DNA of 26,250 bases from Candidatus Helarchaeota archaeon (GCA_016840125.1 JAEOSY010000137.1:1-26250); one strand, 5' to 3'; positions 1-7,168 are shown, counted from the stretch's first letter. The notes: a model not told the origin generated them from the sequence alone. Numbers and translations are program-made.

Positions 1-1
1 A

Positions 2-934
2 ATTATAGGATTAATGCTTTTATTTTTTTGTGGGGCTACTGCTTTTTTAATAATAACTTGGTATGATTTTTTTCGATGGACGGGTGTGGCAGTAGATGAG
101 ATTTTAATTTTATATAAAATACATTCCGCATTGTTTTTCGGTAGTGTTGGGACTATTTTTTTTCTGATGGAGTATGTAATGAAAAAGACTAAGTATTTTG
201 TAACAATTTATATGGTAATTAGTCTTTTGATAGTCTTATTTTCATCTAGTATGGAAAATATGGACGATTTAACTCTTTTTTTAGGATTACCAGTCTATAT
301 TCTATCACTTTTTATGTGGTATTTTGTATTTATTAGAAAAACCTCAGGGTATCTTCGAATTCGTATGGTTATAGCCTACATTGGCCTTTGTTTTGTTGGA
401 GCCATGTTAATTTTGAGAAATGACTCTCTTGTTAAATCCCTTGGTATGTCAATTTATGTAGTAGGAACTGCAATGGGGATTGTAGGTGTCATATTGGTGT
501 GGTATGGTTTTTCTGCGTTATCAACCTTTTCTGATCTTGGATGGAAAGATAAATTACGCGAATTTTTTGTTATTTCCTCTAATGGGGTAAGTTTATATGC
601 ATTTTCCTTTCAAAAAAACCAACCCCTCGAAGACACCGATTTGATTGCAGGAGGATTCTCGGGTATTCAAACGCTCCTGTCAGAAATGGTGAAGACCGAC
701 CAGAAAATACAACACATCGATTATCAGGATTTAAAAATAATGTTAGAACAAAACGAGGATGCAAGTTTTGTCCTTGTTCTCGAAGAAGAGAGTTCCTTTA
801 TAAGATATAAATTAAGACTTTTTGTTCAGAACTTTCAAACATTGTTTCATGAATCATTGCAGAATTGGATAGGTGAGATTAGCGTTTTTCAACCTACTAA
901 GAGTTTAATTAGAAGTATTTTTGAACTCGATTAA
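2..934 (+). CDS. multi-helix membrane protein with C-terminal longin-like domain (5' partial)
   Basis: The reading frame is open to the left edge and begins inside a hydrophobic segment, so the gene is probably cut; an ATG at 14 would give 306 aa. Counting from that ATG, six membrane helices are visible (about 1-17, 30-53, 62-77, 87-107, 115-134, 145-170); a seventh may lie upstream. Residues 181-306 are soluble. The order of predicted elements is a beta hairpin (FFVISSNGVSLYAFSF), a helix following DLIAGGF, further strands, then two helices ending in SIF. That order (beta-beta-alpha-beta-beta-beta-alpha-alpha) and the isoleucine/aromatic pattern match longin/roadblock-like domains, which in eukaryotes and Asgard archaea serve small GTPases and membrane traffic. 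The fold call is pattern-based and would need structure prediction. The membrane part resembles the protein at 25194-25823. A receptor- or sensor-like role is only a guess. Confidence 0.75.
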   Translation: MIGLMLLFFCGATAFLIITWYDFFRWTGVAVDEILILYKIHSALFFGSVGTIFFLMEYVMKKTKYFVTIYMVISLLIVLFSSSMENMDDLTLFLGLPVYILSLFMWYFVFIRKTSGYLRIRMVIAYIGLCFVGAMLILRNDSLVKSLGMSIYVVGTAMGIVGVILVWYGFSALSTFSDLGWKDKLREFFVISSNGVSLYAFSFQKNQPLEDTDLIAGGFSGIQTLLSEMVKTDQKIQHIDYQDLKIMLEQNEDASFVLVLEEESSFIRYKLRLFVQNFQTLFHESLQNWIGEISVFQPTKSLIRSIFELD

Positions 935-975
935 AAAATAATCTCTATTACATATATCAAATGCGGGATCTATAT

Positions 976-2037
976 TTAGCGATCATAGGTTCGTGTGACG
1001 GGTTTATATCCCTCTCGGAACCACCGAACTGCTTCTTTTACTGCTTCTTGCCACGGTCTTGGGTGGAATCCAAGCTCGTTTTTGGCGCGATCAATGGAGG
1101 TTCCCATGTTCTTATAGAGAATTCTTGCGTTTCCGCGAGTGAGCAAGGGGGCTTGGTGTGTGAAAGTGTTTGAAATATTCTCTAGTAAGATTCCCGCAAT
1201 CCGTAACAACCATTTTGGAATGGCGATAGGTCGGGGGGGGTTGACTTTCGCGACTTTACAGAGATAGCGTAAAAAATCATAGATTAAAATTGGTTTCTCA
1301 CATGCAATATTATAGACCGAACCAGGAGTACCACGCTCCATGGCAGCAATATGAGCTTCAGCTACATCTTGAACGTGAACTACTTGAGTAACTTGGTCGA
1401 TATATACTGGAAATCCTTGCGTGATAGCTTGTAGCACGAGTTGGCCCGGAGCACTTGGACCCGTATCTCCCCATCCTAAGATTTGGTGTGGACGGACTCT
1501 GATCACTTCATAAACACCCGTTTCGTTAAATTTCTGGGCCCAACAATCCCCTAAATGTTTGCTTACACTATATGGTCCAGTCCATTGTAGATCCCAAGGC
1601 GCATCTTCGGTACTAACTGCGGGATATGGATCGGGACAAGAACCATTGGCAGCCATTGTTGAGGTATGAACTGTGCGTTTTACCCCTGCTTGCCTAGCAT
1701 ATGTATGGACGTTCTTTACTCCTTGGAAATTGATCTTAAAAATTTTCGTAACAGGTTTTGCCCATTCAGCCACGGTTCCAGCGATTTGGAATAGATAATC
1801 GAGCCCCTCAAACTTCCCTGAAAGAGTTTCAGGATCTGTGATATCAATATATTGAATATCTCCACCTGATGCGGAAACATCAATATCAATAACCTTTGTA
1901 TCAGTATTGGGATAAACGAAAGCATGAATGATTGCCCGTTTCTTTTTTAAAAGCGGGATGATGTGAGAGCCCAAAAATCCATTGGCACCAGTCACGCCAA
2001 CATGTTTCCCCTCAAGAAAAACAGTTTGTTGATTCAA
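976..2037 (-). CDS. NAD-dependent epimerase/dehydratase (extended SDR)
   Basis: The 353-aa protein has the extended short-chain dehydrogenase layout. The Rossmann glycine motif TGANGFLG is at 16-23, the active-site Ser/Thr region HTSTMAANG at 124-132, and the catalytic YSVSK at 156-160. Length fits the family (310-360 aa). Relatives act on nucleotide sugars or on 3-beta-hydroxysteroid/dihydroflavonol-type substrates; HTSTMAANG and the downstream pattern lean toward the 3-beta-HSD-like group, but the substrate cannot be read from sequence. The start is TTG, directly preceded by an in-frame TGA, and no ATG exists before the NAD motif, so the TTG is the only reasonable start; its ribosome site is weak. 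It ends 41 nt from the convergent membrane/longin gene and lies downstream of, and on the same strand as, the MoaD-like gene. Confidence 0.9.
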   Translation of the reverse strand: MNQQTVFLEGKHVGVTGANGFLGSHIIPLLKKKRAIIHAFVYPNTDTKVIDIDVSASGGDIQYIDITDPETLSGKFEGLDYLFQIAGTVAEWAKPVTKIFKINFQGVKNVHTYARQAGVKRTVHTSTMAANGSCPDPYPAVSTEDAPWDLQWTGPYSVSKHLGDCWAQKFNETGVYEVIRVRPHQILGWGDTGPSAPGQLVLQAITQGFPVYIDQVTQVVHVQDVAEAHIAAMERGTPGSVYNIACEKPILIYDFLRYLCKVAKVNPPRPIAIPKWLLRIAGILLENISNTFTHQAPLLTRGNARILYKNMGTSIDRAKNELGFHPRPWQEAVKEAVRWFREGYKPVTRTYDR

Positions 2038-2087
2038 TCAATACATCTCGATCTCAGTTAATCCCTCAATAAAAGAGTAATCTACGT

Positions 2088-2360
2088 TTAACCGCCGGCA
2101 ATGGGAGGACTAATGGCAATCACATCGCCTTCCTTCAATTTGGTTTTGAGACCATCCAAGAATATGATGTTTCGCCCATTGAGAAGAATAAGAATAAATT
2201 CACGGAGAGTCTTTGTGTCCGGGTTATAGAGTGTTGTTTCTAAAGTATCCTTGTATTCCGCAAGAAACTTATCCAAGATTTCACCGACAGTATCACCCTC
2301 ATAGGTGAGTTCGTGGTGTCCGACTTGGTGCTGAAATAAGGTTAATAATTTTAAGGTCAC
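2088..2360 (-). CDS. MoaD/ThiS-like beta-grasp sulfur carrier protein
   Basis: A 90-aa protein ending in SPPIAGG, the hallmark of MoaD/SAMP-type carriers whose C-terminal Gly-Gly is adenylated by a MoeB/E1-like enzyme and thiocarboxylated. The family motif ILLNGRNI and the KLKEGDVIAI-type strand before the tail are both present. Likely roles are sulfur donation to molybdopterin/tungstopterin, or small-archaeal-modifier-like conjugation. A longer open frame reaches 2522 but runs back through the promoter. I chose the GTG ending at 2360 because a TATA-like element (AATATATAA, 2380-2388) lies about 24 nt upstream, fitting a leaderless start; a GTG at 2378 is the alternative. It is divergent from the ferredoxin. 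No molybdopterin or E1 gene is in the window, so the pathway is unassigned. Confidence 0.85.
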   Translation of the reverse strand: MTLKLLTLFQHQVGHHELTYEGDTVGEILDKFLAEYKDTLETTLYNPDTKTLREFILILLNGRNIIFLDGLKTKLKEGDVIAISPPIAGG

Positions 2361-2379
2361 AGAAGTAATGCAAATCACC

Positions 2380-2388
2380 TTATATATT
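2380..2388 (-). promoter_or_regulatory. TATA-like element of the MoaD-like gene
   Basis: On the minus strand this reads AATATATAA, centred about 24 nt before the GTG at 2360, the usual archaeal TATA-to-start distance. It suggests a leaderless transcript. It is recognised by eye only. Confidence 0.45.
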
Positions 2389-2407
2389 GCATGTAAAAAC
2401 TGCTTAA

Positions 2408-2420
2408 AAATTTTATAATG
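2408..2420 (+). promoter_or_regulatory. TATA-like element of the ferredoxin gene
   Basis: The AT-rich stretch AATTTTATAATG lies about 26 nt upstream of position 2440, which would place the transcription start inside the inverted repeat at 2424-2443 and leave a short leader before the GTG at 2458. Confidence 0.4.
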
Positions 2421-2423
2421 ATG

Positions 2424-2443
2424 ACTCAAAGTAGACTTTGAGT
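2424..2443. promoter_or_regulatory. perfect 8-bp inverted repeat between divergent promoters
   Basis: ACTCAAAG, four bases (TAGA), CTTTGAGT. The arms are exactly complementary. The element sits between the ferredoxin TATA-like box and its start codon, in the 97-base region shared with the divergent MoaD-like gene. This is where a repressor operator or a leader hairpin could act. No cognate regulator is adjacent. Confidence 0.5.
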
Positions 2444-2457
2444 GGATAGAAGGATTA

Positions 2458-2658
2458 GTGAAAGCTGTGCCAATCCTCGTGGATGAAGCGAAATGTACAG
2501 GATGCGGGAAGTGTGTAGACACATGTTATCGAAAGGTATATGAGCTTCAGGAACGGGAGGGAAAGACCGTGGCAGTTCCGAATCGGGAGGATTGGTGTTT
2601 GAGGTGTTTTTTGTGTGTCGATCCATGTCCAACGGCCGCAATTAAGATTCAAGATTAA
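2458..2658 (+). CDS. small 2[4Fe-4S] ferredoxin
   Basis: This 66-aa protein has two classic cluster motifs: C13-x2-C16-x2-C19-x3-C23 and C47-x2-C50-x2-C53-x3-C57-Pro. By family rule each cluster takes three ligands from one motif and the fourth from the other. It is a soluble one-electron carrier for cytoplasmic oxidoreductases. The spacing between motifs is slightly long, with the insertion around 28-43. The start is GTG with an AAGGA ribosome site a few bases upstream. Its neighbour is a MoaD-like carrier on the other strand; small ferredoxins and MoaD proteins are both often found near tungsten or molybdenum enzymes, though no such enzyme is visible here. Confidence 0.93.
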   Translation: MKAVPILVDEAKCTGCGKCVDTCYRKVYELQEREGKTVAVPNREDWCLRCFLCVDPCPTAAIKIQD

Positions 2659-2664
2659 AAAAAA
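2657..2664 (-). terminator. U-tract terminator of the subtilisin gene
   Basis: On the minus strand a run of eight T follows the subtilisin stop codon by about 15 bases. Archaeal termination commonly uses such U-tracts. The same bases overlap the end of the convergent ferredoxin gene. Confidence 0.45.
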
Positions 2665-2679
2665 GGGGGATTAGAACTA

Positions 2680-3876
2680 CTAATAGGTATAGGAATCAGT
2701 TTCTGAGCTGGGATAATAACTGGTTTCAGCTGCTTTCGGCTTTCTTAATGCATAATAGATTATGAGAAGAACGATTCCCAAGGCTAATGGCGCAACCCAG
2801 TAAATATTTGCAAAGATCCAGCCCCAAATTACGTTATATGTGTGTTCCATAGGAAGATCCAGGCACCCTGCGGCGTTGATTAAACCTTCCCCATAATAAG
2901 CATCCCAACCCGGGGTTCCTAAATCGATTGCAGTATCAGCCATCTTCTGACGGATATCATCAGGTGTCATAGAGCTGTTCTTTTGCAGCATCAATGCAAT
3001 CACACCAGTTACATGCGGACAAGCCATACTGGTTCCCACTTTATAGATATAATCGGATACGTTTCCTGTAGAAAGGATTTGCGGTGAGTAACCACCAGGT
3101 GCTGAAATTTCTACGTCCATACCGTAATTACTGTATAGACTGCAGAATGCATTTGACTTATCGACTGCTGAAACTGCAATGACATCGGAGTGTGATGCAG
3201 GATAATTCACAGGACTGGTCGCATCATTTCCAGCTGCGGCTACTAAAACAATTCCACTGGCATAGGCAGCTGTTAAATTCGCGTTAATATCAGGGAAAGG
3301 ACCAGCAGAATCAGTCCCAATGGACATGCTAATAATATGGGCACCCATATTTGTGGCATAGTAAATCGCTTCATCAAGGACCGACATGTCACCCGACACA
3401 GATTCAATCACTTTAATGGGGAGAATTTTAACATCAGGGGCAATTCCCACAATCCCAATTCCATTGTTATCGGCGGCAATAATCCCCGCAACATGGGAAC
3501 CATGCCCGGCGTGGTCACCTGTATCATTGTTATTATCCACAAAGTTCCAACCATGAATATCATCAATAAATCCATTGCTATCATCATCGACTCCGTCAGA
3601 ACCCGCCGCTTCAACGGCGTTGGTATAAATATTAGCTACGAGGTCGGGATGGTCGAGATCTATGCCCGTATCAATGACTGCGACAATTGTGGAAGAATTA
3701 CCTCGGTAACCGTTTGAGTAAGCCACATCAGCATAGATATTGAGCCATCCCCATTGATCTATTAACATGGGATCATTTGGATTTGATGCGTATGCAAAAA
3801 CTGAGGGAAAGATTGCTGAGCTGAGGAAAAAGAAGCCGAAAATCAGAAAAAAATATAATCCACTTTTCTTGACCAT
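2680..3876 (-). CDS. membrane-anchored subtilisin-like serine protease (family S8)
   Basis: A 398-aa secreted protease. The signal peptide covers about 1-30 (basic start, long hydrophobic core, cleavage near AYA-SN). The catalytic triad is D69 (AVIDTGID), H125 (GHGSHVAG) and S283 (GTSMACPHV), with oxyanion N217 (AAAGND). The DDDSNGF region near 97-103 looks like a calcium-binding insertion. The mature part begins with NDPMLIDQWG, the thermitase-like N-terminus, so there is no I9 inhibitor prodomain. A membrane helix at about 358-376 and a short basic/Tyr-rich tail would anchor the enzyme with its catalytic domain outside the cell. A TATA-like box (3921-3929) and a GGAGAAA ribosome site support the ATG start. 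Substrates are unknown; surface-protein turnover or nutrient proteolysis is plausible. Confidence 0.95.
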   Translation of the reverse strand: MVKKSGLYFFLIFGFFFLSSAIFPSVFAYASNPNDPMLIDQWGWLNIYADVAYSNGYRGNSSTIVAVIDTGIDLDHPDLVANIYTNAVEAAGSDGVDDDSNGFIDDIHGWNFVDNNNDTGDHAGHGSHVAGIIAADNNGIGIVGIAPDVKILPIKVIESVSGDMSVLDEAIYYATNMGAHIISMSIGTDSAGPFPDINANLTAAYASGIVLVAAAGNDATSPVNYPASHSDVIAVSAVDKSNAFCSLYSNYGMDVEISAPGGYSPQILSTGNVSDYIYKVGTSMACPHVTGVIALMLQKNSSMTPDDIRQKMADTAIDLGTPGWDAYYGEGLINAAGCLDLPMEHTYNVIWGWIFANIYWVAPLALGIVLLIIYYALRKPKAAETSYYPSSETDSYTY

Positions 3877-3920
3877 ATAATTTCTCCAGACGTGTTACCT
3901 CTAGTAAGGCTTTGGGAGAT

Positions 3921-3929
3921 ATTTATAAG
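3921..3929 (-). promoter_or_regulatory. TATA-like element of the subtilisin gene
   Basis: The minus strand reads CTTATAAAT, about 49 nt before the ATG. This predicts a leader of roughly 22 nt carrying the GGAGAAA ribosome site that lies just before the start. Confidence 0.45.
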
Positions 3930-4019
3930 TTCGTATTCAAGAAAATACTGAGTAAAAAGAAGAAAAAAATTGTACAGAGCGAAGATGGATAATTAAGAGT
4001 TGTAGAATGTTGGATCGTG

Positions 4020-5237
4020 CTAGTCGACCATTTTTTCGCTCCATTCTTTTATTTTAGCCATGAGCGACTGCATTAAATTTGTATCAGGGGATTGTCCTTT
4101 TGGTAATTTACGTAGTTTTCGCGCAAATGTTCCTAATTCATAAAGTGCGGGATGCCAGCGCCATGATTTCGAAATCGTATCTCGCGCATTCTCCATAATT
4201 TTTGCCAGTGCATGCGCGTCAGCGCCGCCCTCGGCGCGTTGAGTTAAGAGTCCTAAAACTTCAGCGACAATGGGAGGTGTCTTCCCCTTCTTACCTGGAG
4301 TGCCTGGCTTGGCGGGTGCTGTGGGTTTGGTAGGTGCTGCAACAGGCTGGGCTGTAGGGGCTGGAGCGCCTGGGGTGGGTCTAGTTGTCCGTCCAGCTTT
4401 ATATACAGTCGTTTTTGCTTTGGCTTGGGAGACTGTTCTGCTAGCAATTTGAGATTCTAATGGACGGGCAGGGGCACTTGGTCCAGCTGCAGGAGCGGGC
4501 GCGGCAGGTGCGGCACCTGGGCGTAAGCCCTTCACAGAACTCCTAATTTCACGCATAGCGACTTTGAGTTCTGAAGTAAGAATTTTTAAATCACCAATTG
4601 AGGCAGTTTGCCTCGAAAGATCCGCTAATGTACTGCGTAATTCCCCTAATCCCGAGAGAGTATTCCTGAGATCGTCAATTGCAGGTTTCATCGTTTTTGC
4701 AGCACTACTTAAATCTGCAATACCAGCTAACCCTTCAAACGAACCAGTGAGGGTTTGCATCGTGTCACTCAATCCTCCCATAGCAATCTTAAGTTCACCC
4801 ATAGTCGCTAAGGCAGCCTCGAAACCCTCTCTTAGGTCGGATAATCCACGAATGGAATCCCGCACTTCTCGTACAGAATCCCCCAATTTTGAAATTTTTG
4901 TGGCTGATAATGTAATTTGATCCGAAACCGCACGTAAATCGGTCATTCCTGAAAAGGTTGTACGCATTTCTTCAACTGCTGTGGTTATACGGGTTAATTG
5001 AGAGCTCGAAGTTTGCAGTTGATCAATTAAACCTGTTAATTGTCCTAGGCTTGAAACTGCGCCTTTGACTTCATCTAACCAAGAAGTTAAATCAGCGACA
5101 TTTGGAAGTGATTCTACAATCTTATCCATAGAAATTTTCAATTTACCCATTTCTGTGATTAAATATCGCCTGCCCATGATTATATCTTCAATTTTCTCCT
5201 TAATCTCTTCAAATATTGTCTTTTCTTTGGCAGCCAT
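4020..5237 (-). CDS. coiled-coil protein with Pro/Ala linker and helical C-terminal domain, function unknown
   Basis: I do not recognise this 405-aa family. Residues 1-40 form a charged amphipathic helix. Residues about 45-228 are a long coiled coil with recurrent GL-x-DL/GL-x-EL steps (GLSDL, GLGEL, GIADL, SIGDL) roughly every 20-40 residues, suggesting a repeated helical hairpin or rod. Residues 229-320 are a Pro/Ala/Thr-rich flexible linker. Residues 321-405 are a compact Trp-containing helical domain (SKSWRWHPALYELG). No signal peptide or membrane helix is present, so it should be cytoplasmic. The rod-linker-domain layout recalls scaffold or chemoreceptor-like signalling proteins, but no receptor domain exists. 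The ATG has a GGAG ribosome site 8 nt upstream and a TATA-like CTTTTATAGG near 5291-5300. The next gene upstream on the same strand is also helical. Confidence 0.8.
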   Translation of the reverse strand: MAAKEKTIFEEIKEKIEDIIMGRRYLITEMGKLKISMDKIVESLPNVADLTSWLDEVKGAVSSLGQLTGLIDQLQTSSSQLTRITTAVEEMRTTFSGMTDLRAVSDQITLSATKISKLGDSVREVRDSIRGLSDLREGFEAALATMGELKIAMGGLSDTMQTLTGSFEGLAGIADLSSAAKTMKPAIDDLRNTLSGLGELRSTLADLSRQTASIGDLKILTSELKVAMREIRSSVKGLRPGAAPAAPAPAAGPSAPARPLESQIASRTVSQAKAKTTVYKAGRTTRPTPGAPAPTAQPVAAPTKPTAPAKPGTPGKKGKTPPIVAEVLGLLTQRAEGGADAHALAKIMENARDTISKSWRWHPALYELGTFARKLRKLPKGQSPDTNLMQSLMAKIKEWSEKMVD

Positions 5238-5388
5238 CTTTATTTCTCCATAAGTGAATTTAATATTTCTACCATTTTAATCAGTTTCTTCCTATAAAAG
5301 AATTTTTTACTGGTAAAAAAAATCCTGTGGGAACGGGGATGAAAAACCTAAAGAATCTCCGGTGTAAAGAACGTTATGTAAATAAGAT

Positions 5389-6009
5389 TCACTCGGACCA
5401 GCGCAACCATCGCGTTCCCAACAGGTAGGCAATAATTAGTCCTAGGATTTCAATAAAAATACTTAAACCCCAGAGAAGATTAACATTCGTAACATCAAAA
5501 ATTCTATATAAAACAATTGAACCAAGAAGCCCACTATAAACAAAAATTAGCATTAATAACGCTACAAACACATTTGAAATTAGGCGCGAAAGGGAAAATC
5601 CTTCTTCTTCCCGTAATTTGGCTTTTATTCTTCGCTTTTTTATGATCTTAAATCCTTCTTCCTCAACCAACTCTGGATGATCTTTGAGGATTTCATTCAT
5701 ACGCCTTAAGAATATCCGCTCTCGTTCAGTATCACCCGCCATATTGGCCGCGATCGCTGCATCTTGGTATGACTTTACAGCCTCTAGATAGTTCTTATTT
5801 ACCAGTGCAACCCGCGCCCGTTTAAGAAGTTCGGTGATCTCCATTAATAATTGTTCTTCATCGGCTTCAGGCGTAGTTTCCATAATAAATTTTCCTTTTC
5901 GCCGCTTCTTTTTTATAATTGCTGGGCGCTCTTTTTCCAGCCCTTCTTCGGTTGGCTCTGCCGCCTCTTCTTCCTCATTCTCAGTCTGCGGCTCTTTTTC
6001 AGCACTCAC
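5389..6009 (-). CDS. acidic protein with TPR/MIT-like helices and two C-terminal membrane helices
   Basis: About 206 aa. The first 25 residues are very acidic (Glu-rich), followed by a basic patch (IIKKKRRKGKF). A helical hairpin comes next (ARVALVNKNYLEAVKSYQ and following), with the Ala/Tyr/Ala spacing of a single TPR or MIT-type repeat. A second basic patch (IIKKRRIKAKL) resembles the first. Two membrane helices lie near the C-terminus, ending a few residues before WLRWSE. The soluble part should face the cytoplasm and could recruit a partner to the membrane. I chose the GTG at 6009; an in-frame TTG at 6030 would add seven residues but has no ribosome site. MIT-type hairpins work with ESCRT/Vps4 in Asgard archaea, but a plain TPR is equally possible. 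Confidence 0.75.
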   Translation of the reverse strand: MSAEKEPQTENEEEEAAEPTEEGLEKERPAIIKKKRRKGKFIMETTPEADEEQLLMEITELLKRARVALVNKNYLEAVKSYQDAAIAANMAGDTERERIFLRRMNEILKDHPELVEEEGFKIIKKRRIKAKLREEEGFSLSRLISNVFVALLMLIFVYSGLLGSIVLYRIFDVTNVNLLWGLSIFIEILGLIIAYLLGTRWLRWSE

Positions 6010-6247
6010 GATCCATTCACGCTCAAACAAAAATTGTTAAGAATTAAGAAACAATGCTATTTTAAAGATTTGATACAACTCTTGAAAATTATTTCTCTGT
6101 TTTTATGAACTTATTGTTTAAGAAATATAAATCTAAGCTTAATTTACAATTAATCGCATAATATCAGTTTAATCTGATGAATTGTACATGGATATTTGAA
6201 AGTATTCTTTGTAAGTAGAGAGAAAATTAGTCAAATATTTAAATGAT

Positions 6248-6258
6248 GATATAAATAC
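6248..6258 (+). promoter_or_regulatory. TATA-like element upstream of a hairpin-rich stretch
   Basis: GATATAAATAC, centred near 6253, would start transcription around 6275-6280, at the foot of the first strong hairpin (6276-6298). It is too far from adk to be its proximal promoter, since adk has closer AT boxes at 6403-6438. Confidence 0.4.
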
Positions 6259-6270
6259 AAATATTAGAGT

Positions 6271-6400
6271 GGAAAGCTGCTGAAAAGGTTTCAGCGGCAA
6301 TGCCTAGTCTTATTAATAAGCCAAAAACACACAAAACTATTTGTTTTTTGAAGTTGTGAGGGGTTAGTACCCCTCCTCTAGGTTTAAGAATTAGAGGATT
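6271..6400 (+). ncRNA. candidate structured RNA (hairpin cluster) or long adk leader
   Basis: Within 130 bases I see: a 10-bp stem with one G-U and a 3-base loop (6276-6285 with 6289-6298); a 12-base perfect palindrome (6309-6320, CTTATTAATAAG); a 5-bp closing stem (6330-6334 with 6354-6358); a 7-bp perfect stem with loop TAGT (6358-6364 with 6369-6375); and a 6-bp stem (6375-6380 with 6392-6397) directly abutting it. A TATA-like box at 6248-6258 precedes the first stem. No open frame of note crosses it. It matches no RNA family I know. It could be an independent small RNA or the 5' leader of adk if transcription reads through. Confidence 0.4.
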
Positions 6401-6425
6401 TGAATTTATAACCAATTGTCTTCAT

Positions 6426-6438
6426 AATTTATAAATAA
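6426..6438 (+). promoter_or_regulatory. TATA-like element of adk
   Basis: AATTTATAAATAA lies about 50 nt before the adk ATG, predicting a leader of some 24 nt that includes the AAGGTGA ribosome site. A second AT box (AATTTATAACC, 6403-6413) lies a little upstream. Confidence 0.45.
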
Positions 6439-6481
6439 TTGATTAGGTAATTAGAGTCTTAGTAAAGTCATCGTAAGGTGA

Positions 6482-7120
6482 ATGATTTTGAAGTTAATCT
6501 TACTTGGAGCCCCAGGCGCTGGCAAGGGGACACAATCGAAATATATCACGGAAAAGTATGGCATCCCGCAAATTTCAACGGGAGATATTCTAAGAGCAGC
6601 CGTCAGAGACGGGACTGAAGTAGGAAAAATGGCAAAATCCTACATGGATGAGGGGAAGCTCGTGCCAGATGAAGTTATCATTAAAATTATGGCAGAACGT
6701 CTTAAGGAACCTGATTGTGCGAAAGGCTACATTCTAGATGGATTCCCACGAACCCTCAATCAGGCGGAGCAATTAGAGAAGATTGCGCAAGTTGATGTTG
6801 TAATTAATTTAACAGTCCCAACCGAAGAGCTTTTAAAACGTCTTACTGGAAGGCGGAGCTGTCCCAAATGCGGCGCAGTTTATCATATAATATTCAATAA
6901 ACCACCTAAAGAGGGCAAATGTAAATGTGGTGCCGACCTTTATCAACGAGATGATGATAAAGAAGAAACAGTGCGTAAGCGATTAGAAACCTACAAAAAC
7001 CAGACTGAGCCTTTAATTGAATATTATTCAACGAAAGGGTTGCTTAAAGAAGTGGACGGTGTTGATAAAAAGCCTGTCGAAGTCTTCCAAATAGTCGAAA
7101 ACGTCTTAAATACATTGTAG
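6482..7120 (+). CDS. adk: adenylate kinase with Cys-rich (zinc) LID
   Basis: A 212-aa adenylate kinase (ATP + AMP = 2 ADP), cytoplasmic. The P-loop GAPGAGKGT is at 9-17, the AMP-site DGFPRT at 86-91, the arginines of LTGRRS at 124-125, and QRDDD after the LID. It is of the long-LID bacterial/eukaryotic type rather than the short archaeal AdkA type. The LID carries C127-x2-C130-x16-C147-x1-C149, a zinc knuckle in which the second half reads CKCG; most relatives have C-x2-C there, so one residue appears to be missing. The ATG is preceded by AAGGTGA, a close match to the archaeal ribosome site. Ends before a T-run. Identity is secure; metal binding with the compressed knuckle is inferred. Confidence 0.97.
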   Translation: MILKLILLGAPGAGKGTQSKYITEKYGIPQISTGDILRAAVRDGTEVGKMAKSYMDEGKLVPDEVIIKIMAERLKEPDCAKGYILDGFPRTLNQAEQLEKIAQVDVVINLTVPTEELLKRLTGRRSCPKCGAVYHIIFNKPPKEGKCKCGADLYQRDDDKEETVRKRLETYKNQTEPLIEYYSTKGLLKEVDGVDKKPVEVFQIVENVLNTL

Positions 7121-7132
7121 AGCAATAGAACT

Positions 7133-7146
7133 TTTCTCTTTTTTTT
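7133..7146 (+). terminator. U-tract terminator after adk
   Basis: The pyrimidine stretch CTTTTCTCTTTTTTTT begins about a dozen bases after the adk stop and includes an uninterrupted run of T. No GC-rich stem precedes it, in line with archaeal termination. Confidence 0.45.
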
Positions 7147-7168
7147 AAACCAAATACGTTAAATCCTC

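Noticed and set aside
961..1173. 70-codon plus-strand frame
   Set aside because: It lies wholly within the epimerase gene on the other strand and has no family features.
2361..2522. N-terminal extension of the MoaD-like frame to 144 aa
   Set aside because: It covers both divergent promoters and the ferredoxin start; MoaD proteins are 80-90 aa, which the GTG at 2360 gives.
6243..6287. C/D-box small RNA (ATGATGA near 6243 and CTGA near 6280-6283)
   Set aside because: Only one C-like and one D-like box are visible, with no C'/D' pair or terminal stem, the CTGA lies inside a strong hairpin stem, and the C-like box overlaps a TATA-like element.
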